In this document: positions 1 to 10,265 of the stretch, one piece after another
Numbering within the stretch: position 1 is the first letter of the stretch
Layout of the letters: each line of letters begins with the position of its first letter
NCBI RefSeq assembly: GCF_001700965.1
Contig: NZ_CP016756.1
Coordinates: 1,426,001 to 1,490,000, forward strand
Source of the DNA: Stenotrophomonas nitritireducens
GTDB lineage: Bacteria > Pseudomonadota > Gammaproteobacteria > Xanthomonadales > Xanthomonadaceae
Direction: 5' to 3'
Length of the DNA stretch: 64,000 bases
Notes under the pieces: model-generated
Databases searched by the model: none
What the model saw: the letters and a program-made list of their open reading frames with translations, nothing else
Told to the model about the DNA's origin: nothing
Program-made: the position numbers and the translations under genes

Positions 1-2780
1 ACGCACAGGAAGCCGGCAAGCAGGCCACCGACCTGGACACTGTGGTTGTCACCGGCATCCGCGCCAGCTTGAAGCAGGCGCTGGATTCCAAGCGTGATTC
101 GGACGCCATCGTCGACGTGGTCACCGCCGAAGATGTGGGCAAGTTCCCGGCCACCAACGTTGCCGAAGCCATCACCATCATTCCCGGCGTGACCATCGAC
201 AAGGCCTTCGGCCAGGGCGAAAAGGTCTCCATCCTGGGCACCGATCCAGCCTTGAACCGCACCCTGCTCAATGGCCAGACCATTGCCTCGGCCGACTGGT
301 TCATCTCGGACCAGCCTGGCCGCACCTTCAACTACTCGCTGCTGGCACCACAGCTGGTGAGCAAGGTCGAAGTCTACAAGTCCCCGGAAGCGTGGCTTGA
401 GGAAGGCTCCATCGGCGGTACCGTCAACGTCTCCACGCGCAAGCCACTGGACCTGAGCGGCACCACCATCTCCGGTGCGGTTGGCTATCTGTACAACGAC
501 CGCGTCGAAGCCGGCGATCCGCAGGTATCGGCCATGTTCGGCTGGAAGAACCAGGCCGACAACTTCGGCGTGATCGTCTCGGCGCAGCGTTCGATCGAGA
601 ACATCCGTCGCGACGGCATCGAGTCCTACGGCACGGTCAGCGGCAAGGACTACATCAACGGCAAGGGCGGCTCGCCGAACTCGATCACCACCACCACCAC
701 CGACTGGTCGACCGACCCGGCTACCACCATGCCGCCGAGCTGCGTGGGCAGCTGCGCGGAAACCCTGCTGGCGAACCCGAACGCGGTGGCGCCGAACGCG
801 ATCAGCGCGCACTACTTCGAACAGGAGCGCAAACGCGACACTCTGTCCGTGGCCCTGCAGTTCAAACCCACCGACGAGCTGGACATCGAGTTCAACGCAC
901 TCAATGTGAAGGCCAAGTACGACAACATGACCCACTCCATGTTTGCCTTCAACGGCAATCCATGGAACTCGCTGGCCAGCATGACCGACGTCACCGTCGA
1001 TGGCGGCGTGATGACCAAGGCATCGTTCCGCAACGCACTGACCGTGTATGACCTGCTCAACCGCCAGGCCACGGTGGACACCGATTCCTACGACCTGAAG
1101 ATGACCTGGAAGGACGAGCGCTGGTTCGCCTCGGCCCACGCCGGCACCTCCAAGGCCAGCGGCGGCACCGGCAAGCAGGTATTCGGCGAGTTCCTCAACA
1201 AGGCCGACTACAGCTATGACCTGACCGGCAAGACCCCGACCCTGAACTTCCACGGTTACCAGACCGATCCGATCACCGACGTCGCCAACCACATGAAGCC
1301 GGGCCATGCCGGCAGCCCGTTCACCGATCCGTCCGCCTATCGCTTTGACGGCGGCGGCCCGGCCGGCGGCTGGCACACCAACCCGCCCAACGCCACCAAC
1401 TGGGGCGCGGGCTGGGGCGGCAACATCGTCACCAAGCCGACCGAAGACAAGGAAAAGTACATCCAGGCCGACTTCGGCATCACCCTGGATTCGCCGATCT
1501 ACCAGCTCCGCTTTGGCGTGAAGCGTCGCGAACATGAAACCTCGCAGTCGATGGCCGGTGTATCGCTGGCCTCGATCAAGGGCTATGGCGACCTGACCGC
1601 CGATCAGTTCAACCCGAAGGAAGTGCCGGACAGCTACCTCAGCGGCTTCGGCAACGTCGGCGACCTGAGCAACCGCTTCATGATCGACGGCTGGGCACTG
1701 GCCGACTACATCAACAGCGGCAAGTGGCTGGCACCGTGGCAGACCATGCCGACGCCGAGCACCTTCAGCGATCCGTCCTATGCCGCCAACACCTGGACGG
1801 TGAAGGAAAACATCAACGCCGCCTACGTGCAGGCTGATTTCAGCTATGACCGCCTGCGCGGCAACTTCGGCGTGCGCCTGGTGCAGACCGAGTCGGAAAG
1901 CACCGGCTATGCCTGCTCCTCGCTGAAGAGCCCGTGCCCGGCTGACGGCTACGTGCTCAACACCATCAAGAAGAAGTACAACAACGTCCTGCCCAACATC
2001 AACGTTGCCTACGACCTCAACGACAGCGTGGTGCTGCGTGGCTCGGCAGCGAAGGTGATCTCGCGCCCGAACTACGGCGACATGTCCAGCTACCTGTGGA
2101 TCGGCGACCAGACCCTGACCGGCGGCGGCGGCAACCCGAACCTGGACCCGTACGAATCCACCAACCTGGACTTCTCGGCTGAGTGGTACTTCGCCGAGAA
2201 CGCCATCCTGGCCGGTACCGCCTTCTACAAGAAGGTCGACAACTACGTACTGGTCACCACCCAGAAGGAAACCCACTACAACCAGTCGCAGCAGACTGAC
2301 ACGGTGTACGACATCTCGCGTCCGAACAACGCCGGTGGCGCGAAGATCCAGGGCTTCTCGGCTGCGTTCCAGACCAGCCTGGACAACGGCCTAGGCCTGC
2401 TTGCCAACTACACCTACGCCGATGCCAAGGCTGACGCCGGCAACCGCCTGCCGTTCAACTCCAAGAACCAGGTCAACTTCAGCCCGTTCTACGAGAGCGA
2501 GCGCTGGAGCGCACGTGTCACCTACTCGTGGCGTTCGAAGTACTACACGCAGGCTGATCGCGGCAACTTTCTGGTCACCGATGACTACGACTCGCTGGAT
2601 GCCAACATCAACCTCAAGTTGACCGACAACCTGACCCTGGGCCTGGACGGCATGAACCTGCTCGACAGCGAGTACCGCTCCTACGCCGAAGTCCCGGGCG
2701 TGGCCAACACCGAGAAGGTCATCCGTGGCCTGTATCGCACCGGCCGTCGCTACATGGCCACGCTGCGCTTTGCCTTCTAA
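1..2780 (+). CDS. TonB-dependent receptor (5' end outside window)
   Basis: Outer-membrane active transporter of the Xanthomonas/Caulobacter TonB receptor class (TIGR01782-like). The frame is open from the first base, so the signal peptide and true start lie upstream. A VVVTGIR segment is followed by a plug domain with DVGKFPATNVAEA and LNRTLLNGQ, then GSIGGTVNVSTRKPL and a long 22-strand-type barrel region ending in the expected aromatic terminus LRFAF. About 920 residues are visible. It is paralogous along its whole length to the next gene, which suggests tandem duplication. Clustering with a GH20 hexosaminidase suggests uptake of amino-sugar oligosaccharides; the substrate is inference. A strong terminator follows. 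Confidence 0.95.
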   Translation, partial: AQEAGKQATDLDTVVVTGIRASLKQALDSKRDSDAIVDVVTAEDVGKFPATNVAEAITIIPGVTIDKAFGQGEKVSILGTDPALNRTLLNGQTIASADWFISDQPGRTFNYSLLAPQLVSKVEVYKSPEAWLEEGSIGGTVNVSTRKPLDLSGTTISGAVGYLYNDRVEAGDPQVSAMFGWKNQADNFGVIVSAQRSIENIRRDGIESYGTVSGKDYINGKGGSPNSITTTTTDWSTDPATTMPPSCVGSCAETLLANPNAVAPNAISAHYFEQERKRDTLSVALQFKPTDELDIEFNALNVKAKYDNMTHSMFAFNGNPWNSLASMTDVTVDGGVMTKASFRNALTVYDLLNRQATVDTDSYDLKMTWKDERWFASAHAGTSKASGGTGKQVFGEFLNKADYSYDLTGKTPTLNFHGYQTDPITDVANHMKPGHAGSPFTDPSAYRFDGGGPAGGWHTNPPNATNWGAGWGGNIVTKPTEDKEKYIQADFGITLDSPIYQLRFGVKRREHETSQSMAGVSLASIKGYGDLTADQFNPKEVPDSYLSGFGNVGDLSNRFMIDGWALADYINSGKWLAPWQTMPTPSTFSDPSYAANTWTVKENINAAYVQADFSYDRLRGNFGVRLVQTESESTGYACSSLKSPCPADGYVLNTIKKKYNNVLPNINVAYDLNDSVVLRGSAAKVISRPNYGDMSSYLWIGDQTLTGGGGNPNLDPYESTNLDFSAEWYFAENAILAGTAFYKKVDNYVLVTTQKETHYNQSQQTDTVYDISRPNNAGGAKIQGFSAAFQTSLDNGLGLLANYTYADAKADAGNRLPFNSKNQVNFSPFYESERWSARVTYSWRSKYYTQADRGNFLVTDDYDSLDANINLKLTDNLTLGLDGMNLLDSEYRSYAEVPGVANTEKVIRGLYRTGRRYMATLRFAF

Positions 2781-2822
2781 GGCATAGCCAAACGTTTTAA
2801 TTGTTCTGCGGTCTTTTTCTCC

Positions 2823-2856
2823 AGCGGGCTTGGGTATTCCAGGCCCGCTTTTTTTT
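2823..2856 (+). terminator. Rho-independent terminator after first receptor
   Basis: Stem AGCGGGC (2823-2829) pairs with GCCCGCT (2843-2849) and is followed by a run of eight T. It lies 43 bases after the first receptor stop, so the second receptor probably has its own promoter. Confidence 0.85.
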
Positions 2857-2974
2857 GCCTGTCATGGCCGCCACAGAGGCACCACGGGAGCAGCGCTGCA
2901 GCCCACCCATGGGCAACGAGAGCAACGCGCAAAACAGCATCGCAACGCGCATCCACAACGGCAAAGCGGAATGT

Positions 2975-3200
2975 GGATTACCAATGAATTAAAGATAAAT
3001 ATAATTTTCAAAACAAAAGGAATTAACCAACAAAAAGTTTCAAGCGAAATGAATGGATATTTCTTTTCATGCACTTTATCCTTTTAAAACAGCACTTATT
3101 GCATGAAACAAAGATTTAAAAGCGCCAATTTTTCGTGAAAATTATTTTTGCAAATCAAAAACAAATACACGCACACTCCACCCCGAGCTGAACGACGGTA
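2975..3200 (+). promoter_or_regulatory. AT-rich upstream region of second receptor
   Basis: The 675-bp gap between the receptors holds no credible gene. Its central 200 bases are strikingly AT-rich for this genome, with several A and T runs and TTTAAAA, AATTAT and ATAAATATAA segments. This is typical of a promoter or curved-DNA region driving the downstream receptor. I could not fix a particular -35/-10 pair or operator. Confidence 0.45.
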
Positions 3201-3455
3201 GTCACCCGCCCCAACCACCCATCGAGGCATGACGTGGACAAGCAAGGCCGGCAGTACATCCGATCCACTCCCCATCGCACCGCTTGCGGAGCGCTCTGGA
3301 CCCTTGCTGCAACCGGCCTGTTTTTGACCTGACACCGCGTTCGACGCGGCCGGCCACTACGGCGCCCGCGATGTTTCTCCGCACACCCGAAGGGATGCGG
3401 GAATCACTGGACGGCATCACCTGCCGGCCATCCATCAGCAAAGGGAGAGAGACCT

Positions 3456-6140
3456 TTGAAACACCGCAAGTCACCGTTAACCGCCGCCATCGTCAGCTGT
3501 CTGGCGATCAGTTTTGCGGCCAGCGCACAGGAAGCCCAACCGGACGCAACCGACCTGGATCGCGTTGTCGTAACCGGCATCCGCGCCAGCCTGCAGCAGT
3601 CACTTGAGTCCAAGCGCAATGCCGACAGCATCGTCGACGTGATCACCGCCGAGGACGTAGGCAAGTTCCCGGCCACCAACGTCGCCGAGGCGATGAGCCT
3701 CATCCCCGGCGTCACCATCGACCGGGCCTACGGCCAGGGTGAGCGCGTCAGCATCCTCGGTGTTGATCCGGCCTTGAACCGCACGCTGCTCAACGGCCAG
3801 TCCATCGCCTCCGGCGACTGGAACATGTCCGACTTCCCGACCCGCACCTTCAACTACTCGCTGCTGGCCCCGGAACTGGTCGGCAAGGTGGAAGTGTTCA
3901 AGTCGCCGGAAGCGCGCCTGGAAGAAGGCTCCATCGGCGGCACGGTGAACATCTCCACGCGCCGGCCATTGGACATGCCCGAGCAGCTCAGCATCACCGG
4001 CCGGGTCAGCTATACCCGCAACGAACTGGTGGGCAATACCGATCCGCAGGCATCGGCCGCATTCGGCTGGAAAAACGCGGCCGACAACTTCGGCGTCATC
4101 GTTTCGGCACAGCGTTCGCATGAAAGCATCCGCCGCCAGGGCATCGAGTCCTATGGCAGCGTGACCGGCCAGAACTACTACTCCGGCCTGGGCGGCGGTG
4201 GCTCGATAGTGAACGCGCCCGGCGGCAATCCGAGCTGTGTCGGCAGCTGCGCGCAGACGCTGAGCAGCAATCTGACTGCGGTAGGCCCGAACTCGATCAG
4301 CGCGCACTTCTTCAACCAGGAGCGCAAGCGCGATACCTACTCCGCCTCGCTGCAGTTCAAGCCGCTGGAACAGCTGAACATCGAGTTGAACGCACTGAAG
4401 ATCGATGCCAATTTCGATCACACGGTGCAGGCGATGTACGTCAATCCCGGCAATACCTACAACAGCCTGTTTACCCTGACCGATCTGACCGTCAAGGACG
4501 GCATCATCACCAGCGGAAAGCACAAGAACGGCTTGGCCGTGTTCGACTTGCAGAGTCGTCGTGCCTCGGTGGAATCAGAAACCTACGACCTCAAGGCCGA
4601 CTGGAACGACGAGCGCTGGTTCGCCTCCACCCATATCGGCAGCACCAAGGCCGAGGGCGGCCCCAGGCAGGTCTTCGGCAGCTTCCTGGCCCGTACCGAC
4701 TACACCTGGTCGATCGAAAACGCTCCCAAGCACCCGGGCACTGTGAGCTTCCAGGGCGCCAACCCGTTCACCAACCCGAGCATGTTCCGGCTGGATCCGG
4801 GCTGGGGCGGCAACCTGGTCGACAAGCCGACGCTGGACAAGGAAACCTATGGCCAGGTGGATTTTGGCCTCAAGCTGGACTCACCGGTCTACATGGTCCG
4901 CGCCGGCTACAAACAGCGCCAGCACGAAACCAGCCAGACGCAGCTGGGTGTAGGCCTGGTCGGTGCAAGCCCGTCTGCCTCGCAGTTCGACCCGCAGAAG
5001 ATGCCGGGCAATTACATGGACGGCTTCAGCGGCTACGGTGACCTTGGCAACCGCTTCATCATCAATGGCTGGGAACTGTCCAATTACATCCTGGGCGGCG
5101 ACTGGCTGCCGCCCGGTGCAGCAATGCCTCAGCTGACCACCTTCAGCGCAGCGGAGTTCATCCGCAACACCTGGACGATTGAAGAGGACACCCAGGCGGC
5201 CTACGTGCAGGCCGATTTCAGCTACGAGCGGCTGCGCGGCAATATCGGCGTGCGTTACGTGCAGACCGACGTCGGCTCCGGGGCCTGGAACTGCCGGGTC
5301 AACCTCACTTCCTGCCCCACCGGGCAGTACGAGTGGCGGGTGAAGAAGAGCAAGTACAACAACACCCTTCCCAACCTCAACCTGGTCTACGACGCCGCCG
5401 ACGATGTGGTGCTGCGCTTCTCCGCCGCCAAGACCATGGCACGCCCCGGTTACGCCGATGCCTCCAGCTACCTGTGGCTGGCTGACCAGACGCTCAAGGG
5501 CGGTGGCGGCAACCCCGATCTGAAGCCCTATCGCTCCACCAATCTGGATTTCTCTGCGGAGTGGTACTTCTCCAAGGACGCCATCCTGGCCGGCTCGATC
5601 TTCTATCGCGATGTGGCTGACTACATCCTGATGGCCTCGCGCGTGGAAACCCACTTCAACCAGAACCAGAACCGTGATGACCAGTTCCTGGTGGACCGCC
5701 CGCAGAATGCCGGTGACGCCAAGATTAAGGGCGTCTCACTGGCGTGGCAGCAGAACTTCGGCAGGGGCTTCGGCATGATCGCCAACGCCACCTATTCCGA
5801 TGGCGAAGCCACCGACCGCCGTCCATTGCCGTTCAACTCCAAGCACCAGTTCAACCTGAGCCCGTTCTTCGAGAACGAAAACTGGAACGCCCGCATCACC
5901 TACAACTGGCGTGACAAGTACTTCACCCAGGTCAGCGGTGGCCGCCAGCTGTGGACGATGGATTACGCATCGCTGGATGCGTCGGTGGCTTACAAGGTCA
6001 ATGACCACCTGACGATCAGTCTGGATGGCATGAATCTGCTGGACGAGCAGTACCACTCCTATTCCGGCGTGAAACAGCTTACCCGCGGTGTTTACAACAG
6101 TGGTCGCCGCTACTCGGCCTCGCTGCGCTTTGCCTTCTAA
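3456..6140 (+). CDS. TonB-dependent receptor, complete
   Basis: A complete 894-residue receptor of the same class as the preceding gene. It reads from a TTG codon placed about 8 bases after an AGGGAGAGA ribosome-binding site. The signal peptide is MKHRKSPLTAAIVSCLAISF-AASAQ. VVVTGIR follows, then plug motifs (DVGKFPATNVAEAMSLIPG, LNRTLLNGQ), GSIGGTVNISTRRPL and a barrel ending LRFAF. Plug and barrel align with the upstream paralog almost throughout. Divergence lies mainly in presumed extracellular loops, which suggests related but distinct ligands. It probably imports oligosaccharides released by the GH20 enzyme downstream; the ligand is not shown. Confidence 0.96.
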   Translation: MKHRKSPLTAAIVSCLAISFAASAQEAQPDATDLDRVVVTGIRASLQQSLESKRNADSIVDVITAEDVGKFPATNVAEAMSLIPGVTIDRAYGQGERVSILGVDPALNRTLLNGQSIASGDWNMSDFPTRTFNYSLLAPELVGKVEVFKSPEARLEEGSIGGTVNISTRRPLDMPEQLSITGRVSYTRNELVGNTDPQASAAFGWKNAADNFGVIVSAQRSHESIRRQGIESYGSVTGQNYYSGLGGGGSIVNAPGGNPSCVGSCAQTLSSNLTAVGPNSISAHFFNQERKRDTYSASLQFKPLEQLNIELNALKIDANFDHTVQAMYVNPGNTYNSLFTLTDLTVKDGIITSGKHKNGLAVFDLQSRRASVESETYDLKADWNDERWFASTHIGSTKAEGGPRQVFGSFLARTDYTWSIENAPKHPGTVSFQGANPFTNPSMFRLDPGWGGNLVDKPTLDKETYGQVDFGLKLDSPVYMVRAGYKQRQHETSQTQLGVGLVGASPSASQFDPQKMPGNYMDGFSGYGDLGNRFIINGWELSNYILGGDWLPPGAAMPQLTTFSAAEFIRNTWTIEEDTQAAYVQADFSYERLRGNIGVRYVQTDVGSGAWNCRVNLTSCPTGQYEWRVKKSKYNNTLPNLNLVYDAADDVVLRFSAAKTMARPGYADASSYLWLADQTLKGGGGNPDLKPYRSTNLDFSAEWYFSKDAILAGSIFYRDVADYILMASRVETHFNQNQNRDDQFLVDRPQNAGDAKIKGVSLAWQQNFGRGFGMIANATYSDGEATDRRPLPFNSKHQFNLSPFFENENWNARITYNWRDKYFTQVSGGRQLWTMDYASLDASVAYKVNDHLTISLDGMNLLDEQYHSYSGVKQLTRGVYNSGRRYSASLRFAF

Positions 6141-6157
6141 ACCTTGATGCAACACCT

Positions 6158-6192
6158 CCTGGCGGGGGCGCTGCAACGCTCCCGCCAGGTTT
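6158..6192 (+). terminator. Hairpin after second receptor
   Basis: CCTGGCGGG (6158-6166) pairs with CCCGCCAGG (6181-6189), followed only by TTT. It may be a weak terminator or attenuator that lowers expression of the downstream enzymes relative to the receptor. Confidence 0.5.
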
Positions 6193-6228
6193 CAGCTCAT
6201 CCCGTAGTTTGCACAGGTCATCGCCCGC

Positions 6229-7896
6229 ATGGAATTTGCTTTCTTTGCCAACCTCCGCCAACGCCGACACCAGCTCGCCCCCGCCGTGCACGGCATGGTG
6301 CTGCTGATGCTGCTTGCAGTGAGCAAGCCCAGCATCGCCACCGACGACCTCTCCGGCTACTGGCTCGGCGAGGTCGGCAGCCCGCGCGAGAAGGTCAGCA
6401 TTGGCCTGAACCTGCAGGTCGACGCCAACGGCCGCTACGACATGCAACTGGATCTACCCATCGCCCACCTGCGCTCGCTGCCTCTGCACGGCAAGGCCGA
6501 TCTCGACGACAGCAACACCCTGGTCCATCGCAGCCTGCACATGGCGCTGCGGCTGCAGGACAAGGAATTGACGGGCACGTTGTTGGGCAGCGGCGAACGC
6601 CTGCGCCTGCGGCGCGGCGACCGCGACTCTCTGCCCACGACAAACCCAGGCAACACTTCCCCCCAGGCCTTGTCCGGCCCGCGCTGGAAAACCCATCTTG
6701 GTGGCCAGATTTTTGCCTCGCCGGTGATTACAGACGGCACTGCCTATATCGGCACCACCGCAGGCACCCTGTTTGCCGTTGACCTGGCCGATGGCAGCCT
6801 GCGCTGGGGCAGCGCCTTGGGTTATCCGATCTATGCCACCGCGCTGGTCACCGACGATGCCGTGTTCGTCAACAGCGATGGTGGCTACCTGCATCGGCTT
6901 GAGCGCAAGACCGGCCGCGAGCAATGGCGCTCCTCGATCCAGGACGCGCGCAGCAGCCGCGAGCCTCCGCAACCACAATCGGCGGCCTGGGAATGGCAGG
7001 GCCCACGCCCGCTACTCGGCGACGGCCAGCTCTATGTCGGCGGCAGCGACGGCAGCGTACAGGCGCTGGACATGCGCACCGGCGCCAGCCGTTGGAAGCG
7101 GCAGCTTGCTGGTCGCATCCAGCACGGCCTGGCCAGCGACGGCACCCAGTTGTTCGCCGTCACCGAAGCAGGTGTGGTGCAGGCGCTCAATGCGCGCACC
7201 GGCACTCCGCTATGGCAGTACCGTCTAGCCTCGCGCCCGGGCGCAGCGCCGGTGGTGCATCGCGGCCGCGTGTTCTGCAATGACCGCAGCGGCGTGCTGC
7301 ACGCGATCGACGCACGCACCGGCAACGCGCTGTGGATGACCCAGTTCTGGACCTCGTGGATCGAATCCGAACCTTCGTTTGAAGGCAACACGCTGTACAT
7401 CGGCTCATCCGATCTGCGCAAGGTAAGCGCCATCGACATCATCAGCGGCCGCGTACTGTGGCGCACCGATGTTGGCGGTTGGAGCTGGGGCACGCCGCTG
7501 GCACTGGGTGACCAGTTGCTGGTCGGCATGGCCGCTGGCCACCCCTATTTTATTGATCACGCCGCTGGCATAGGTGTACTTGATCGCCGCGATGGACGTC
7601 TGCTCGCTACCCATGCATTACCAACGGGACGTGGCTTCCAGTGGGGCATGGCCGGTACGCTCGCCCATCATGCCAACGTGCTTGTTGCAGCCGATATCGA
7701 AGGCGTGCTGATGGGCTTTGCACTTGATGCGATGATCCAATCCAGCAGCACCAATACCAACGTCAACGCGCAGGTCAGCGCCATTGGCGCCACCCCAACT
7801 TCTATCCCCCCACGGATTGCAGCAACCGTTACATCAACCGCAAACGCAACAGCGGCTGGCCGCATGCCAACCGTCAACAACAAGGATCCACGATGA
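6229..7896 (+). CDS. PQQ-like beta-propeller repeat protein, exported
   Basis: 555 residues. A basic N-terminus and hydrophobic stretch (about residues 20-38, MVLLMLLAVSKPSIA) look like a signal peptide. A small domain of about 100 residues starts at DLSGYWLGEV. From about residue 145 there are repeated PQQ/pyrrolo-quinoline type blades (APVITDGTAYIGTT-like units with FAVDLADGSLRW, VQALDMRTGASRW, LHAIDARTGNALW). No dehydrogenase active-site residues are evident, so it is probably a scaffold or ligand-binding periplasmic propeller rather than a quinoprotein enzyme. It overlaps the hexosaminidase start by 4 bases (ATGA), so the two are translationally coupled. Function is unknown. Confidence 0.85.
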   Translation: MEFAFFANLRQRRHQLAPAVHGMVLLMLLAVSKPSIATDDLSGYWLGEVGSPREKVSIGLNLQVDANGRYDMQLDLPIAHLRSLPLHGKADLDDSNTLVHRSLHMALRLQDKELTGTLLGSGERLRLRRGDRDSLPTTNPGNTSPQALSGPRWKTHLGGQIFASPVITDGTAYIGTTAGTLFAVDLADGSLRWGSALGYPIYATALVTDDAVFVNSDGGYLHRLERKTGREQWRSSIQDARSSREPPQPQSAAWEWQGPRPLLGDGQLYVGGSDGSVQALDMRTGASRWKRQLAGRIQHGLASDGTQLFAVTEAGVVQALNARTGTPLWQYRLASRPGAAPVVHRGRVFCNDRSGVLHAIDARTGNALWMTQFWTSWIESEPSFEGNTLYIGSSDLRKVSAIDIISGRVLWRTDVGGWSWGTPLALGDQLLVGMAAGHPYFIDHAAGIGVLDRRDGRLLATHALPTGRGFQWGMAGTLAHHANVLVAADIEGVLMGFALDAMIQSSSTNTNVNAQVSAIGATPTSIPPRIAATVTSTANATAAGRMPTVNNKDPR

Positions 7897-10244
7897 CCCG
7901 ACACCGACTCACCACCCACGCTCTGCATGCTGCGCTGTCGCTTGCACTTGCCTCTGCCAGCGGCCATGCATTGGCCGCTTCCACTGTCGCGCCCGCACAG
8001 CAGCTGCCGGTGGAAGTAACCGGTGCCAGCATCATTCCGCGCCCGGTGTCGGTGCAGCCCGGCAATGGCCGCTTCGTGGTGGACGCCTCAACCCGCGTGA
8101 TCGCCGCTGACGGCGCTGGCGACGTCGCTGCACAGTTCACCCAGTTGCTGGCGCGGACCACGCCGTTGCAGCTGAAGACAACGAGCAGCGGCAATGCCAA
8201 GGGCGCAATCCAGTTCCGGCTCGGCAAGCCCACTGGTGAGGCAACGCCGGAAAGCTATTCACTGCGCATCAATGGCGACGGCGTGCTGGTGGAAGCCGCT
8301 GACGCGCGCGGCCTGTTCTACGGCGCGATGTCGTTGTGGCAGCTGCTGGCCGCTGCGCCTGCGAACAGCATCACCCTGCCGGCAATGCAGGTGGACGATG
8401 CGCCGCGTTTCAGCTGGCGCGGCTTCATGCTCGACTCGGCCCGGCATTTCCAGAGCATCGAGGACATCAAGCTGATCCTCGACGCGATGGCCACGCACAA
8501 GCTCAACACCTTCCATTGGCATCTCACCGATGACCAGGGCTGGCGCATGGAGATCAAGCGCTACCCGAAGCTGACCGAAGTGGGCAGCTGCCGCGCCGCC
8601 GCTGGCGAAGCCGGAGTTGGCCCCGACGGCAAGCCGCACCTGTATTGCGGTTACTACACGCAGGAGCAGATCCGCGACGTGGTGGCCTATGCCGCCGCGC
8701 GCCACATCACCGTCGTTCCTGAAGTCGACGTGCCCGGCCATGCGCAGGCGGCGGTTGCCGCCTATCCGGAACACGGCGTGGTTGATGGCCCGACCCAGCC
8801 CTCGGCCAATTGGGGCGTGAACCCCTACCTGTTCAATCCGCGCGAGCCCACCCTGCAGTTCCTCGAAAACATCCTGGCCGAAGTGCTGGAAATGTTCCCC
8901 GGCCAGTACATCCATATCGGCGGCGACGAGGCGGTGAAGTACCAGTGGCAGGATTCGCCGCAGGTGCAGGCCTACATCCGCGAGCTGGGCCTGAAGGATG
9001 AGGAAGCCCTGCAGTCGCACATGCTCAAGCGCCTGGAAAAGTATCTGGAAGACCACGGCCGCAAGCTGATCGGCTGGGACGAGATCATCGAAGGCGGCTT
9101 GCCGCCGCAGGCCACGGTGATGTCCTGGCGCGGCATCGAAGGCGGCATCGAGGCCGCCACGCACGGCCACGATGTGGTGATGACCCCGGGCAATACCTTG
9201 TACCTGGATTTCCTGCAGACCAATCTGCCGGAAGAACCCACTGGCCGTCCCAAGTTCACCTCGATGCAGCGCGTGTACGCCTTCGACCCGGTGCCGGACG
9301 AACTGACCCCGGCGCAGCGCAAGCATGTGATCGGCGTGCAGGCCAATATGTGGACCGAGCACACCCGCAACGGCAAGGACCTCAAGCACAACGTGTTCCC
9401 GCGCCTGGCGGCGCTGTCGGAGATCGCCTGGACACCGCTGCAGAACAAGAGCTACGACGACTTCCTGGCCCGCCTGCCGGCCCAGCTGCAACGCTACAAG
9501 GCGCTGGGCATTGCCTACGGCCAGACCGCGCTGTCGGTGGCGATGAAGCGCCAGGATGACCGCGCCGCCGGCAAGGTCACCGTGGAGCTGTCCAATCCGC
9601 TCAGCTACCGCGATATCCGTTACACCACCGATGGCAGCACGCCGACCGCGCAGTCAGCAGCCTATCCCGGCGCACTGACCCTGCCGGTACCTACCGTGCT
9701 CACCGCGCAGACCTTCTTCAATGGCAAGCCGCTGGCCGACACGCCCAGCCAATGGAACTTCGATGCGCAGTCGCTGCTGACCCGCAACGACAAGACCCTG
9801 GCGCAGTGCCCGCAGGGCGGCCGCCTGCTGCTGCGGCTGGTAGACGACAACCCCCTGCACGGTGAGCGCGACAACTTCGACGTTTCCATCTTCAACCCGT
9901 GCTGGTTGTGGGAAGACGCCCAGCTGCAGGACATCGCCTCGATCACGGTCCGCGCCGGCCGCATTCCCTACAACTTCGGCCTGCTGCGCCCGGAGGAAGC
10001 CAAGCGCGGCTTCCGCAAGCCGGTGAGCCGATACGGGGAATTCGAAGTGCGCGCAGGCTGCGAAGGCCGCGTGCTGGCCACCGTGCCGCTGCCGCAGCAG
10101 CCGGGCAAGGATGGCTTCATTGAACTGGAAGCACCGCTGCGGGCCGGGCCCGAGCAGATCACCGACCTGTGCATGACCTTCAGCGGCGATACCCGTCCGC
10201 AGATGTGGGTGCTGGACCAGGTGCGTCTGCAACCGAAGAAGTAA
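7893..10244 (+). CDS. Beta-N-acetylhexosaminidase, GH20
   Basis: Releases terminal beta-linked GlcNAc/GalNAc from oligosaccharides, most likely in the periplasm. 783 residues: signal peptide ending near HALAAS; GH20b N-terminal domain (about 40-150, IIPRPVSVQPGNGRF); GH20 barrel (about 155-520) with WHLTDDQGW and the catalytic pair D345-E346 in HIGGDE; then a chitobiase-type C-terminal domain (IRYTTDGSTPT, about 570-640) and a further C-terminal region of about 140 residues. Length is normal for proteobacterial exo-hexosaminidases. Coupled by 4-base overlap to the propeller gene and downstream of two receptors, it forms a carbohydrate-utilisation locus. Confidence 0.95.
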   Translation: MTRHRLTTHALHAALSLALASASGHALAASTVAPAQQLPVEVTGASIIPRPVSVQPGNGRFVVDASTRVIAADGAGDVAAQFTQLLARTTPLQLKTTSSGNAKGAIQFRLGKPTGEATPESYSLRINGDGVLVEAADARGLFYGAMSLWQLLAAAPANSITLPAMQVDDAPRFSWRGFMLDSARHFQSIEDIKLILDAMATHKLNTFHWHLTDDQGWRMEIKRYPKLTEVGSCRAAAGEAGVGPDGKPHLYCGYYTQEQIRDVVAYAAARHITVVPEVDVPGHAQAAVAAYPEHGVVDGPTQPSANWGVNPYLFNPREPTLQFLENILAEVLEMFPGQYIHIGGDEAVKYQWQDSPQVQAYIRELGLKDEEALQSHMLKRLEKYLEDHGRKLIGWDEIIEGGLPPQATVMSWRGIEGGIEAATHGHDVVMTPGNTLYLDFLQTNLPEEPTGRPKFTSMQRVYAFDPVPDELTPAQRKHVIGVQANMWTEHTRNGKDLKHNVFPRLAALSEIAWTPLQNKSYDDFLARLPAQLQRYKALGIAYGQTALSVAMKRQDDRAAGKVTVELSNPLSYRDIRYTTDGSTPTAQSAAYPGALTLPVPTVLTAQTFFNGKPLADTPSQWNFDAQSLLTRNDKTLAQCPQGGRLLLRLVDDNPLHGERDNFDVSIFNPCWLWEDAQLQDIASITVRAGRIPYNFGLLRPEEAKRGFRKPVSRYGEFEVRAGCEGRVLATVPLPQQPGKDGFIELEAPLRAGPEQITDLCMTFSGDTRPQMWVLDQVRLQPKK

Positions 10245-10246
10245 GG

Positions 10247-10265
10247 CCCGGAAAGACCTTCCGGG
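10247..10265 (+). terminator. Stem-loop after the hexosaminidase
   Basis: CCCGGAA (10247-10253) pairs with TTCCGGG (10259-10265) three bases after the stop. There is no T run, so intrinsic termination is uncertain. The remaining bases to 10488 show no gene. Confidence 0.35.

Noticed and set aside
3600..6176. Long minus-strand ORFs opposite the second TonB receptor
   Set aside because: Shadows of a strongly coding plus-strand gene; their proteins have Val/Gly/Arg-rich composition and no motifs.
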